Translations under genes and position numbers: made by a program
Notes under the pieces: generated by a model
The model's input: only the letters and a program-made list of their open reading frames with translations
Told to the model about the DNA's origin: nothing
Databases searched by the model: none
Shown here: positions 53,485 through 62,132 of the stretch, in pieces
Numbering within the stretch: position 1 is the stretch's first letter
Layout of the letters: every line of letters starts with the position of its first letter
Origin: Microbacterium pygmaeum
GTDB taxonomy: Bacteria > Actinomycetota > Actinomycetes > Actinomycetales > Microbacteriaceae
Direction: 5' to 3'
Assembly: GCF_900100885.1 (NCBI RefSeq)
Contig: NZ_LT629692.1
Span: forward strand, 310,001-374,000
Length of the DNA: 64,000 bases

Positions 53485-54714
53485 TCACCAGGCGCCGTGG
53501 CGCCGTTCGTACTGGTCCTCGATCGTGATCGGTCGCGCCACGACGATGCCCGCCGGGATCGCTGCAGCGACGACGACCGCCAGCACCAGCAGCGGCGCGG
53601 TCCATGAGCCGGTGGCGTCATGCAGGAGGCCGATCCCAATCGGGAAGAGCGCGACGATCCCGTAGCCGATGCTCTGCACGAACCCGCTGAGCGCGACCGA
53701 ACCCTCGTGGGTCCTCGCGCGCAGGCCGAGCAGCACCAGGGTGAGCGGGAAGAGCAGCGGCGCGAGGCCGAGAAGGCCCACCCACAGCACCGGCGCGGCC
53801 TGCGGCGCCAGGAGCAGGCCGCCGATGCCGACGAAACCTGTCGTCACGGCGACGCCGAACAGCACGGCGGTCGCCCGGTAGCGCGTGACCAGCAGCGGCA
53901 CCAGGAGCGAGGCCGGCAGACCCATGCCCGCGAACAGCGCCAGGAGCGCGCCCGCCGCGGCGGGCGTCACCCCCGCGATGTCGACGAGGATCTGCGGCAG
54001 CCACGCGAACGACGTGTAGGCGAGCGTGCCGGCCACCATGAACCCGATCGCCAGCGCCCACGCGAGGGGCAGCCGCCACATGCGACCGAACACCCGCGGG
54101 TTGGGCGGCTCGATCCCCTCGTCAGGGGTCGCCGCGCGCTGGCGCACCAGCATCGCGATCCACGGGATCAGGGCCACCGCGGCGAAGACCGCCCACATCC
54201 CCAGCGAGATTCGCCAGTCCGCGGCATCCGCCACCGGAACCGCCAGCAGGGGCGGCGTGAGCGTCGCGACGGCCATCGTGGTGGAGTACAGCGTCGTCAT
54301 CAGCCCGATGCGATCGGGGAAGTACTTGCGCACGAGCGGCGGCAGCAGGATGTTGCCGACGCCGACGGCCGCGAAGATCAGCGCCGTCGCCAGCAGGAGA
54401 GCGACGGCGTCGGCCGAGAACCCGCGCAGCACGGTGCCCACGGCGACGATGGCGATCGCGAGAACCGTGAGCCGCTCCAGCCCCAGCCGACGTTCGAAGA
54501 GCGGAGTCAGGATGCCGAACACGGCGTAGCAGACCGGCGGCGCGGTCCCGATGAGACCGATGAGGGCCGCCGGCATGGCGAAGTCGTCACTGATGTGATC
54601 GATCAGCGGTGAGAGGGACGCGACGGCGCTGCGCAACGAGAATGCGAAGGCGATGATGCCGATCACGGCCAGCGTCCGCCCGCGCCAGAGAGGTCGTGCC
54701 GGTTCGGAGCGCAT
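53485..54714 (-). CDS. MFS transporter (CynX/NimT-like)
   Basis: This 409-residue protein has 12 predicted membrane spans and the CynX-type pattern: 'AVIGIIAFAFSLRSAVASLS', 'IGTAPPVCYAVFGILTPLFE', 'YSTTMAVATLTPPLLAVPVA' and a long central loop near residue 210. Relatives export or import small anions or 2-nitroimidazole; the substrate here is not apparent. It stands alone between the DUF3073 gene and a palindromic element. Confidence 0.88.
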   Translation of the reverse strand: MRSEPARPLWRGRTLAVIGIIAFAFSLRSAVASLSPLIDHISDDFAMPAALIGLIGTAPPVCYAVFGILTPLFERRLGLERLTVLAIAIVAVGTVLRGFSADAVALLLATALIFAAVGVGNILLPPLVRKYFPDRIGLMTTLYSTTMAVATLTPPLLAVPVADAADWRISLGMWAVFAAVALIPWIAMLVRQRAATPDEGIEPPNPRVFGRMWRLPLAWALAIGFMVAGTLAYTSFAWLPQILVDIAGVTPAAAGALLALFAGMGLPASLLVPLLVTRYRATAVLFGVAVTTGFVGIGGLLLAPQAAPVLWVGLLGLAPLLFPLTLVLLGLRARTHEGSVALSGFVQSIGYGIVALFPIGIGLLHDATGSWTAPLLVLAVVVAAAIPAGIVVARPITIEDQYERRHGAW

Positions 54715-54745
54715 CGGACCAGCCTAGGGCCGCTCCCGCTGCCTC

Positions 54746-54799
54746 AGTTGACCCGAATGGCCCCTTCAGCCGCCGTTTTGGGGGCCGATCGGGTCAACT
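54746..54799. terminator. Palindromic element, second of a matched pair
   Basis: The arms AGTTGACCCGAATGGCCCC and GGGGCCGATCGGGTCAACT pair with two mismatches around a 16-base loop. It lies between the SGNH hydrolase gene and the MFS gene (both on the minus strand) and could end the purM-purF-SGNH transcript. Its arms closely match the element at 33083-33138. Confidence 0.65.
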
Positions 54800-54814
54800 C
54801 GAGGCGGCGGGGCC

Positions 54815-55957
54815 TCAGCGGGCGGCGAAGGGTCCGGATCCGGCGAACGCGAACTCCGCGAACCGCTCCCCGATGAGCCGGTGGGTGTCGGTGTCGGGGT
54901 GCAGGGCGTCGGGCAGCGGATGCCTGGTGGCGTCGTCCTGCCCGTACAGGCGCAACCCGTCCAGATAGTGCAGGTTCGGGTCGGATGCCCGTCGCTCGAC
55001 TAGCGACGCGAGCGCGTCGCGGAGGACGCGGAGGGTGAGGCGCCCCTGCTGCTGGTCGTCGCTGCGACCGGTCGCGAGATAGCTCATGCGCCCCTCGGCG
55101 AAGGCCGCCGGGTCGATGGCGCCGGGACCGGGTGTGTCCTCGTGGATCGCGCAGAAGATGGGCGAGATGAGCACCAGTGGGGTGTCCGGATGCCCGTCGC
55201 GGATCGTGTCGAGGAACCCGTGCACCGCGGGGACGAAGGCGCGCAGGCGCATCGCGTCGGCGTTTATGACGTTGATGCCGAGCTTGACGCTGATCAGGTC
55301 GGCTGGATTCCCGGCGATCAGGCGGGCGACGAACGGATCGACCATGGCACTGCCGCCCAGGCCGAGGCTGCGCAGTTCGACATCGCCTCGATGCGCAGCG
55401 ATCACGGGCCAGATCCGGGTGGGCGAGCTCGCGTTGGAACCGTGCGAGATCGAACTGCCGTGGTGCACCCACAGGCGACGCGGAGCGGTGTCGGGGGCGA
55501 GCGGAGCATCGGCGCGCAGATCGACGAGCTCGACGGACTCGTTGTGCGGCAGCCAGAGCTCGACGAGATTGTCGCCCGCCGGCAGCCGCTCGATGCGGAT
55601 CACATCGGGCTCCCCGACCACGTTCTCGGCCTGACCCGTGGCCGGGTCGATGATCGTCGCGTCGCCGGCGGCGAGCTCGACGCTCGCGAACCGCGCGCGG
55701 TCCACGGTGACATCGACGAACCCGCGCGGCCGGTCGACCCCGCGGAATGCGACACGCGTGGTGTGCACGACCAGCTCGATGCTGCGCGCCGCGGTGCGCG
55801 TGGCGATGCGGACACCGGAGGGCTGCTGCTCGACCATCAGCAGCTGCGGCTCCGGGAAGCGCTCGCGGATCGCGGCGGGCAGTCGGTGCGGGCGAAGGCC
55901 TCGAGGCGTCTGTTCGATTTCCTGCGCCCCGCGCAGCAGCTCCGCGGGGAAGCTCAA
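54815..55957 (-). CDS. SGNH/GDSL-family hydrolase
   Basis: This 380-residue protein has an N-terminal beta-rich carbohydrate-binding-like region (residues 1-155) and a C-terminal SGNH hydrolase. Block I is HHGSSISHGS, with the expected catalytic Ser; block III is VKLGINVIN; block V is DALHPD, with the Asp and His. Such proteins are lipases or carbohydrate esterases. There is no signal peptide. It starts with TTG, overlapping the TGA of purF and preceded by GGAG, so it depends on purF translation. The link to purine synthesis is probably only operon-level. Confidence 0.85.
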   Translation of the reverse strand: MSFPAELLRGAQEIEQTPRGLRPHRLPAAIRERFPEPQLLMVEQQPSGVRIATRTAARSIELVVHTTRVAFRGVDRPRGFVDVTVDRARFASVELAAGDATIIDPATGQAENVVGEPDVIRIERLPAGDNLVELWLPHNESVELVDLRADAPLAPDTAPRRLWVHHGSSISHGSNASSPTRIWPVIAAHRGDVELRSLGLGGSAMVDPFVARLIAGNPADLISVKLGINVINADAMRLRAFVPAVHGFLDTIRDGHPDTPLVLISPIFCAIHEDTPGPGAIDPAAFAEGRMSYLATGRSDDQQQGRLTLRVLRDALASLVERRASDPNLHYLDGLRLYGQDDATRHPLPDALHPDTDTHRLIGERFAEFAFAGSGPFAAR

Positions 55958-57414
55958 GACTCCTGGGTTCCTTCGACCCAGGCGAGGTATTCCTCACTCA
56001 CGGTGCCGGTGACGTACCGGCCGTCGAAGCAGCTCATGTCCAGGTCGTCGACGTCGGAGCCCTCGAGGATCGCCGCCTTCAGATCCTCCACCTCCTGGTA
56101 GACCATGTAGTCGGCGCCGAGCTCCTGTGCGATTTCGGGGATCGTCCGCCCGTGCGCGACGAGCTCGTGGCGGGAGGGCATGTTGATCCCGTAGACGTGG
56201 GGGTACCGCACGGGCGGGGCGGCCGAGGCGAACGTGACGCTCTTGGCCCCGGCATCCCGCGCCATCTGGATGATCTCCTTGCTCGTCGTGCCGCGCACGA
56301 TCGAGTCGTCGATCAGCAGGACGTTCTTGCCCTTGAACTCGCTGGACATCGCGTTGAGCTTCTGGCGCACGCTGCGCTTGCGCGCCGCCTGGCCGGGCAT
56401 GATGAACGTCCGGCCGACGTAGCGGTTCTTGTAGAAGCCCTCGCGGTACTCGATACCGAGCTTGCGGGCGACCTGCATGGCGGCCGGCCGCGACGAATCG
56501 GGGATGGGCATGACCACATCGATCGCGCCCTGGGGCGTGTACTTCGCGATGGTGTCGGCCAGACGGTCGCCCATGCGCAGCCGCGCCTCGTAGACCGAGA
56601 TGCCGTTCATGACCGAGTCGGGGCGGGCGAGGTAGACGTACTCGAACGAGCAGGGGACCAGCTGCGCCGTCCCGGCGTACTGGCGGGTGTGCAGGTGACC
56701 GTCCAGATCGATGAACACGGTCTCGCCCGGCATGACGTCACGGACGACCTCGAACTCGCCGTTCTCGAGCACGAGCGACTCGCTCGCGACGACCCACTCG
56801 TACGAGCCGTCGTCGTTCTTGCGGGTGCCCAGGATCAGTGGGCGGATGCCGAAGGGGTCGCGGAAGGCGAGCAGCCCGTAACCGGCGATCAGCGCGATCG
56901 TCGCGTACGAGCCCTCCACGCGATCGTGCACACGGCCGACGGCGTCGAAGATCTGCTCGGGGTCGAGGCGGGGACCCGAGATGGATGCCTGCAGCTCGTT
57001 GGCCAGCACGTTCACCAGCAGCTCCGTGTCGGAGCTGGTGTTGAGGTGCCGGCGGTCCTTGTGGAACAGCTCGTCGGTGAGCTCGCGGGTGTTGGTGAGG
57101 TTGCCGTTGTGGACGAGGACGATGCCGTACGGCGCATTCACGTAGAACGGCTGCGCCTCCTCCTCATTGCCCGCCGTCCCCTTCGTCGCGTAGCGCACAT
57201 GTCCGAGGCCGATGTTGCCCAGCAGCGCCCGCATGTCACGGGTGCGGAACGCCTCGCGCACCTGACCACGGGCCTTGGCGATGTGGAAGATGCCGTTCGG
57301 CTCGGCCGTCGCGATCCCCGTGGAGTCCTGGCCCCGGTGCTGCAGCAGCAACAGGGAATCGTAGATCTCCTGGTTGACGTTGCCCCGGCCGACCATGCCG
57401 ACGATGCCGCACAT
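55954..57414 (-). CDS. purF: Amidophosphoribosyltransferase
   Basis: This 486-residue protein catalyses the first committed step of purine synthesis, PRPP plus glutamine to phosphoribosylamine. Cys2 (MCGIVG) becomes the N-terminal nucleophile of the glutaminase domain after Met removal. The segments LLLLQHRGQDSTGIA, LVHNGNLTNT and SSDTELL are conserved. The PRPP-binding loop VLLIDDSIVRGTTS is near residue 362. One base separates it from the purM stop, and it is followed by the overlapping SGNH gene. The phosphoribosylamine it makes is used by PurD, encoded divergently about 3.4 kb away. Confidence 0.97.
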   Translation of the reverse strand: MCGIVGMVGRGNVNQEIYDSLLLLQHRGQDSTGIATAEPNGIFHIAKARGQVREAFRTRDMRALLGNIGLGHVRYATKGTAGNEEEAQPFYVNAPYGIVLVHNGNLTNTRELTDELFHKDRRHLNTSSDTELLVNVLANELQASISGPRLDPEQIFDAVGRVHDRVEGSYATIALIAGYGLLAFRDPFGIRPLILGTRKNDDGSYEWVVASESLVLENGEFEVVRDVMPGETVFIDLDGHLHTRQYAGTAQLVPCSFEYVYLARPDSVMNGISVYEARLRMGDRLADTIAKYTPQGAIDVVMPIPDSSRPAAMQVARKLGIEYREGFYKNRYVGRTFIMPGQAARKRSVRQKLNAMSSEFKGKNVLLIDDSIVRGTTSKEIIQMARDAGAKSVTFASAAPPVRYPHVYGINMPSRHELVAHGRTIPEIAQELGADYMVYQEVEDLKAAILEGSDVDDLDMSCFDGRYVTGTVSEEYLAWVEGTQES

Positions 57415-57415
57415 C

Positions 57416-58582
57416 TCAGGCCGCCCCGGCGTCCGCGAAGGCGCCGACCAGACGCACGGCGCCGCCGTCGACGCCCTTGGCGCCCTGCTCGAACACGCCG
57501 TGCGCATCATCGGGCCGAGCGCCGGCGCGGACCACGCCCACCTGCCAGGTCGCGATGCCTTCGTTCGAGAGGGCGGATGCCGCGGCATCCGCGTTCTCGG
57601 CGGCCACGACCGCCACGAAGCCGATGCCGAGGTTCCAGGTGCCCTCGGTCGCCGGCAGCTCGAGGCCCCCGAGGTCCGCGAGGACGCGGAACACTGAAGA
57701 CGGCGACCACGTGGACCGGTCGACCTCGACCCACGTGCGCTGCGGCAGGACGCGTGCGAGATTGGCGGCGATGCCCCCGCCCGTGACATGGCTCAGCGCG
57801 TGCACGCCGTCGCCGATCTCGGTGATCAGGCGCAGCAGCGGTGCGGTGTACAGACGCGTCGGCTCGAGGAGCGCCTCGCCCCACGTGGTGCCGTGGGCGC
57901 CGAGGTCGGGGGCGCGGTCGCCGTAGGAGATACCGGCGCCGGCCACGATGTGGCGCACCAGGGAGTAGCCGTTGCTGTGCAGACCGCTCGAGGCCAGGGC
58001 AAGGACGACATCGCCCTCGCGGACGCGATCGGCACCGAGGATCCGGTCGCCCTCGACGACGCCGGTCGCGGCGCCGGCCACGTCGTAGTCGTTGATGCCC
58101 AGCAGGCCCGGATGCTCGGCCGTCTCGCCGCCGACCAGCGCTGTGCCGGTCTCGGCGCAGCCGCGTGCGATACCGGCCACGATGTCGGCGATGCGCTCCG
58201 GGAACACCTTGCCGCAGGCGATGTAGTCGGTCATGAACAGCGGCTTCGCGCCCACGACCACGATGTCATCGACCACCATGCCGACCAGGTCGAGCCCGAT
58301 CGTGTCGTGCTTGTCGATCGCCTGGGCGATGGCGACCTTGGTGCCGACCCCGTCGGTGCTGGTCGCCAGCAGCGGGTGCGCGTAGGCGCGCAGTGCGGAT
58401 GCGTCGAACAGGCCGGCGAAGCCGCCGACGCCGCCGAGGACCTCAGGGCCGTGCGTCTTGCGCACGGCTGATTTCATCAGCTCGACCGCGAGATCACCGG
58501 CTGCGGTGTCGACTCCGGCTTCGGTATAGGGGTTCACGGCACTGGCCCCGGGGGAAGGGGCGTCGCGGGAGGGTGAGGCCAC
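57416..58582 (-). CDS. purM: Phosphoribosylformylglycinamidine cyclo-ligase (AIR synthetase)
   Basis: This 388-residue protein matches PurM: 'YTEAGVDTAAGDLAVELMKS', 'LLATSTDGVGTKVAIAQAID', 'DTIGLDLVGMVVDDIVVVGA', 'GGETAEHPG' and 'HVTGGGIAANLARVLP'. It closes the imidazole ring to AIR using ATP. The start is GTG 58582, with GTG at VNPYTEAG as a shorter alternative. It leads the purM-purF-SGNH operon. Near its C terminus the 16-bp word GGATGCCGCGGCATCC encodes DAAAS. No purine riboswitch is visible in the 94-base divergent gap. Confidence 0.97.
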   Translation of the reverse strand: MASPSRDAPSPGASAVNPYTEAGVDTAAGDLAVELMKSAVRKTHGPEVLGGVGGFAGLFDASALRAYAHPLLATSTDGVGTKVAIAQAIDKHDTIGLDLVGMVVDDIVVVGAKPLFMTDYIACGKVFPERIADIVAGIARGCAETGTALVGGETAEHPGLLGINDYDVAGAATGVVEGDRILGADRVREGDVVLALASSGLHSNGYSLVRHIVAGAGISYGDRAPDLGAHGTTWGEALLEPTRLYTAPLLRLITEIGDGVHALSHVTGGGIAANLARVLPQRTWVEVDRSTWSPSSVFRVLADLGGLELPATEGTWNLGIGFVAVVAAENADAAASALSNEGIATWQVGVVRAGARPDDAHGVFEQGAKGVDGGAVRLVGAFADAGAA

Positions 58583-58664
58583 CCCTTCAGCCTACCGGCG
58601 GCGATACTGGGCGGATGCCGGATGTCGGGGCCTCCGGGCCGGCTCGGGCAGGGGTGCCCCGCCG

Positions 58665-58670
58665 TACAAT
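58665..58670 (+). promoter_or_regulatory. -10 hexamer of a probable leaderless promoter
   Basis: TACAAT lies 6 bases before the ATG at 58677, so transcription would begin at or next to the start codon. No Shine-Dalgarno sequence is present, which fits a leaderless mRNA, common in actinobacteria. The -35 region is not clear. Confidence 0.55.
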
Positions 58671-58676
58671 TGCGGC

Positions 58677-59303
58677 ATGGGCGGCGCAGGGGCTCCGGAG
58701 TGGCTGATTCGCGAGGACGCGAGCCAGCCGGTGCTGCTCGCGCTGTATCTGCGGCAGGTGCTGGGGATCCGCTCGCCCGACGAACTGCCGCACCTGCGCG
58801 GCATCCCGCCCCGGCCGAACGACTCCCGCTCGAACGAGCGCACCGAGGAGGCGCAGGCGCTGCTGGAGCGCCAGTGGCGTGAGTACTGGGCGATGACCGT
58901 GGAGCCGCAGGCGCACCCGTCTCCGGTGCCGTTGGAGCTGGTCGACGGCTTCGAGACGCTCGTGGCGCTGCCGGCCGAGGGCTCCGACGTGCTGCAGGCC
59001 GCGATCATCCCCCATGCCGCGGAGGCGATCGCCTATTCGCAGTCCGCGCACAGTCGCTATGCCAAGGACGCGGCGGCGAAACCCGGCGTCTCGTATCGCG
59101 CGTACGCCAGCGCGATCGCGGAGCACGAGCGGCAGGTCGGCCGTCGGGCGCATTCGTTCGAACTCAACGTGCAGGTGCTGCCGCTGACCCAGCGCGGCGT
59201 CTGGTGGATCGGATCCCTCACGATCGCGGTCACCGACGGCCTGCGCGGCGACGTCGTCGCGTTCGATGCGGCGATCCACCCGATCATCGCCGAGCTCGCC
59301 TGA
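58677..59303 (+). CDS. Conserved actinobacterial protein of unknown function
   Basis: This 208-residue protein has no signal peptide or membrane span. It starts MGGAGAPEWLIREDASQPVL and contains an Arg/Glu-rich helical region ('NDSRSNERTEEAQALLERQW') and a C-terminal hydrophobic strand pattern ('FELNVQVLPLTQRGVWWIGS'). I recognise no domain. It is divergent from purM and reads from a likely leaderless promoter. A zinc-protease relation is not supported, as no HExxH is present. Confidence 0.75.
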   Translation: MGGAGAPEWLIREDASQPVLLALYLRQVLGIRSPDELPHLRGIPPRPNDSRSNERTEEAQALLERQWREYWAMTVEPQAHPSPVPLELVDGFETLVALPAEGSDVLQAAIIPHAAEAIAYSQSAHSRYAKDAAAKPGVSYRAYASAIAEHERQVGRRAHSFELNVQVLPLTQRGVWWIGSLTIAVTDGLRGDVVAFDAAIHPIIAELA

Positions 59304-59314
59304 GGCGGCCTGGC

Positions 59315-59680
59315 TCAGTCGTCGAGTTCGACCGATTCGTGGTCGACGGCGATCTCACGCGTCCGGCGCGACGAGGAGCGGTCGAGGATCAGCGCCACGA
59401 TGCCGCCGAGTGCGACACCCGCGGTCACGCAGATGAGCGCCAGGAAGCCGAACACCTGTCCCCGCGAGTACACGAGGCCGGTGTTCGGGCTCTCATCCAG
59501 CGATCCGCCGAACGTGTAGGTCAGGATCAGCGCGACCACGATGCCCACCGCGGCGCCCACGAGGAGGAAGACCGAGAACTTCGGCGCGCGCCGGACGCGG
59601 ACGGTTTCGCGGCGGTCGTCGATGCGGGGGACGGATGCCGCGGCATCCGGCTCATCGGGGGTTCGCGCCTGATCGGCCAT
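59315..59680 (-). CDS. Two-span membrane protein of unknown function
   Basis: This 121-residue protein has two membrane spans (about residues 35-55, 'FSVFLLVGAAVGIVVALILT', and 75-97, 'VFGFLALICVTAGVALGGIV') and a basic then acidic tail (SSSRRTREIAVDHESVELDD). It is clearly related to the protein encoded at 60209-60694, with which it shares the span pattern and the SS.R.R...HE tail. The 16-bp palindrome encodes DAAAS in its N terminus. Function is unknown. Confidence 0.8.
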   Translation of the reverse strand: MADQARTPDEPDAAASVPRIDDRRETVRVRRAPKFSVFLLVGAAVGIVVALILTYTFGGSLDESPNTGLVYSRGQVFGFLALICVTAGVALGGIVALILDRSSSRRTREIAVDHESVELDD

Positions 59681-59830
59681 GCCTCCATTGTCTCACCGGC
59701 AGGTCGGGAGGGCGCACGAGCGGCCGTCAGAGAAGACGCCGCTGCCACGGCAGCAGTCGCATCATGCTCAGCACCGGCAGGATCGCCGCGCTGATCATCC
59801 GGCGATCCGAGCGACGGCGCACACCTGGCG

Positions 59831-60199
59831 TCACGGACGCAGCGGAAGCAGGTCGCTGAGGTCGGCTCGGATGCCCGAGGCGAGGATGCGACCGGATGCC
59901 GCGGCATCCGCCCATCGCTCTTCTCCGAGCGCCAGTGCGATCCAGGTCGCCGGGTCTGTCTCGACCACGTTCGGCGGGGTTCCCCGCGTGTGCCGAGGAC
60001 CGTCGATCACCTGCACGGCGCCGAACGGCGGCACGCGAACCTCGACCGACCCGCCCGGCGCCTTCTCCACCAGGAGCTGCAGGAGGTAGCGGACCGCGGT
60101 CGCGAGGTCGGTGCGGGGCGGCTTCTGCGCGCTGGCGCCGGCGGCCCGCACCGCCGAAAGCGCCGCGCGGCCGGCGTCCGTCGGAATCCTGCTGGGCAT
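59831..60199 (-). CDS. Sterol carrier family protein
   Basis: This 122-residue protein matches the actinobacterial sterol-carrier-like family found beside purF and purM (Rv0807 type). Segments are 'RTDLATAVRYLLQLLVEKAP', 'GGSVEVRVPPFGAVQVIDGP' and 'HTRGTPPNVVETDPATWIAL'. It is a small cytoplasmic protein of the SCP2 fold; its ligand is unknown. The C terminus WADAAASGRI contains the DAAAS peptide encoded by the 16-bp palindrome. Confidence 0.88.
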   Translation of the reverse strand: MPSRIPTDAGRAALSAVRAAGASAQKPPRTDLATAVRYLLQLLVEKAPGGSVEVRVPPFGAVQVIDGPRHTRGTPPNVVETDPATWIALALGEERWADAAASGRILASGIRADLSDLLPLRP

Positions 60200-60208
60200 C
60201 GCTCCAGG

Positions 60209-60694
60209 CTACGCGCGCGGCCGCGACCCCATCGGTGCGCCGCCGTCCGGATCGGCGCGCCGGGTGCCGGGCGCCAGATCCTCAGCATCGAGCACCCAGC
60301 GGGGGATGTCGTCGGTGACGGGATGCCTGAGGTCATCGACCAGCGTCGTCTCGTGCTCGGCCCGTGCGGATCGCACGCGGTGCGAACTGTGCCGCGCGAG
60401 CACCATCACCAGGAGCCCCATCAGCAGCAGCGCCGCCGCGACGCAGACGGCGGCGTAGACCGCGAACACCCACAGGATGCCGGAGGCCCCCGTCGACATG
60501 GGCCCGCCGGGCTGCTCGGTCAGGCTCGCCGAGTACGTCAGGACGACCGCCACCAGCAGCCCGACGACCACGCCGGTCCAGAGGAACCGGCCGTACCGGG
60601 GAGTCGATCGGATCACGACGGGCAGGACCTGGGAGTCCACGACGCGTTCGCCGTCGACTCGAGGAGGTTCGGGGGCGCCGTGCTCGGCATCCAT
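60209..60694 (-). CDS. Two-span membrane protein, paralogue of the 59315 product
   Basis: This 161-residue protein has two membrane spans ('FLWTGVVVGLLVAVVLTYSA' and 'WVFAVYAAVCVAAALLLMGL') followed by the tail HSSHRVRSARAEHE, matching the arrangement of the 59315 protein. It has an extra C-terminal region of about 45 residues (DDLRHPVTDDIPRWVLDAED and on). It ends nine bases before the sterol carrier gene start, so the two are probably co-transcribed. Function is unknown. Confidence 0.75.
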   Translation of the reverse strand: MDAEHGAPEPPRVDGERVVDSQVLPVVIRSTPRYGRFLWTGVVVGLLVAVVLTYSASLTEQPGGPMSTGASGILWVFAVYAAVCVAAALLLMGLLVMVLARHSSHRVRSARAEHETTLVDDLRHPVTDDIPRWVLDAEDLAPGTRRADPDGGAPMGSRPRA

Positions 60695-60799
60695 GGATCG
60701 ATTGTCCCACCGTCGGCACCCGTCGGGGCGGGTCTGTCCCACCGGTCGCCGGACCTGTGCGGCCCATGGTGCTCGGAGGGCCGCGGGTAGGCTGACCGG

Positions 60800-62071
60800 G
60801 TGAGAATCCTGGTCCTCGGCTCTGGCGCGCGCGAGCACGCCATCATCCTCGCGCTTCGATCCGAAGCCGCGACCCACGACATCTTCGCCGCACCGGGCAA
60901 CGCGGGGATCGCCCGCGACGCGGAGGTCGTCGCGCTCGATGCGAACGACCCCGCGGCGGTCACGGTCTTCGCCGACGAGCACGCGATCGACCTCGTGGTG
61001 ATCGGACCCGAGGCCCCCCTCGTCGCCGGTGTCGCCGATTCCCTCCGCAAACGCGGCATCCCCGCCTTCGGACCCGGCAGGGCCGCTGCGCAGCTCGAAG
61101 GATCCAAGACCTTCGCGAAGCGGATCATGGATGCCGCGGGCGTGCCGACCGGCCGCGCGGTGCGCGCCGCCACCCTGGCCGAGGTCGAGGCCGCGCTGGA
61201 CGACCTCGGTGCGCCTCACGTGGTCAAAGCCGACGGCCTGGCGGCCGGCAAGGGCGTGCTCGTGACGGATGACCGCGCCGCCGCCCTCGCGCACGCGGCC
61301 GCGTATCTCCCGGTCGGCGCCGTGCTGATCGAGGAGTTCCTCGAGGGGCCGGAGGTGTCGCTCTTCTTCCTCAGCGACGGCGACCGCGTACTGCCCCTGA
61401 GCCCCGCGCAGGACTACAAGCGACTGTCCGACGGCGACGCCGGCCCCAACACCGGCGGGATGGGCGCGTACTCACCGCTCCCCTGGCTGTCGGATCTGTT
61501 CGGCGACGAGGACACCTTCGTCCATCACGTCACGACCGAGGTCGCCGAGCCCGTCATCCGCCGCCTCGACGCCGAAGGCACGCCGTTCATCGGGCTGCTC
61601 TACGCCGGCCTGATCCTCACCCCCGACGGCATCAAGGTCATCGAGTTCAACGCGCGCTTCGGCGATCCCGAAACGCAGGTGGTGCTCCCCCGCCTGATCG
61701 ATCCGCTCTCCGAGCTGCTGCTGGCCGCAGCATCCGGAACCCTCGAAGACCACCCGCGCCCGGCGTTCGCGGACGCCGTCGCCGTGACGGTCGTGCTGGC
61801 CAGCGAGGGCTACCCGGAGGCGCCCGTGACCGGGCGGACGGTGACCGGGACGGATGCCGCGGCCGGCGTGGAGGGCGTCCACCTGGCGCACGCCGCGACC
61901 GCCGACCGGGGCGGGGCGCTGGTGGCGACCGGAGGCAGGGTGCTGGGTGTCGTGGGCCTGGGGACGACGTTCGCCGAGGCGCGCGAGCGCACGTACCGGG
62001 GAATCGCGGAGATCGGGCTCGAGGGCGGTCAGTACCGGACGGACATCGCGCTGCGGGTCGTCGAGGACTGA
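60800..62071 (+). CDS. purD: Phosphoribosylamine--glycine ligase (GAR synthetase)
   Basis: This 423-residue ATP-grasp enzyme joins glycine to phosphoribosylamine. Conserved parts are MRILVLGSGAREHAIILALR, LVVIGPEAPLVAG, HVVKADGLAAGKGVLV, 'LSPAQDYKRLSDGDAGPNTG', GGMGAYSP and IEFNARFGDPETQVV. It begins at GTG 60800 and diverges from the membrane protein gene. With purM and purF about 2-3 kb away it supplies three steps of purine synthesis, as in other actinobacteria. Confidence 0.97.
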   Translation: MRILVLGSGAREHAIILALRSEAATHDIFAAPGNAGIARDAEVVALDANDPAAVTVFADEHAIDLVVIGPEAPLVAGVADSLRKRGIPAFGPGRAAAQLEGSKTFAKRIMDAAGVPTGRAVRAATLAEVEAALDDLGAPHVVKADGLAAGKGVLVTDDRAAALAHAAAYLPVGAVLIEEFLEGPEVSLFFLSDGDRVLPLSPAQDYKRLSDGDAGPNTGGMGAYSPLPWLSDLFGDEDTFVHHVTTEVAEPVIRRLDAEGTPFIGLLYAGLILTPDGIKVIEFNARFGDPETQVVLPRLIDPLSELLLAAASGTLEDHPRPAFADAVAVTVVLASEGYPEAPVTGRTVTGTDAAAGVEGVHLAHAATADRGGALVATGGRVLGVVGLGTTFAEARERTYRGIAEIGLEGGQYRTDIALRVVED

Positions 62072-62132
62072 GGACCCGTCGGGTCTCGACGCGCAGCGGC
62101 ACCCGGGCGTATTTTTGCTCCGGGAGGTGGCG

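Noticed and set aside
59727..59798. Possible 23-residue gene starting MISAAILPVLSMMRLLPWQR
   Set aside because: It lies in a 150-base gap and looks peptide-like, but there is no Shine-Dalgarno or promoter signal and no way to test conservation here.
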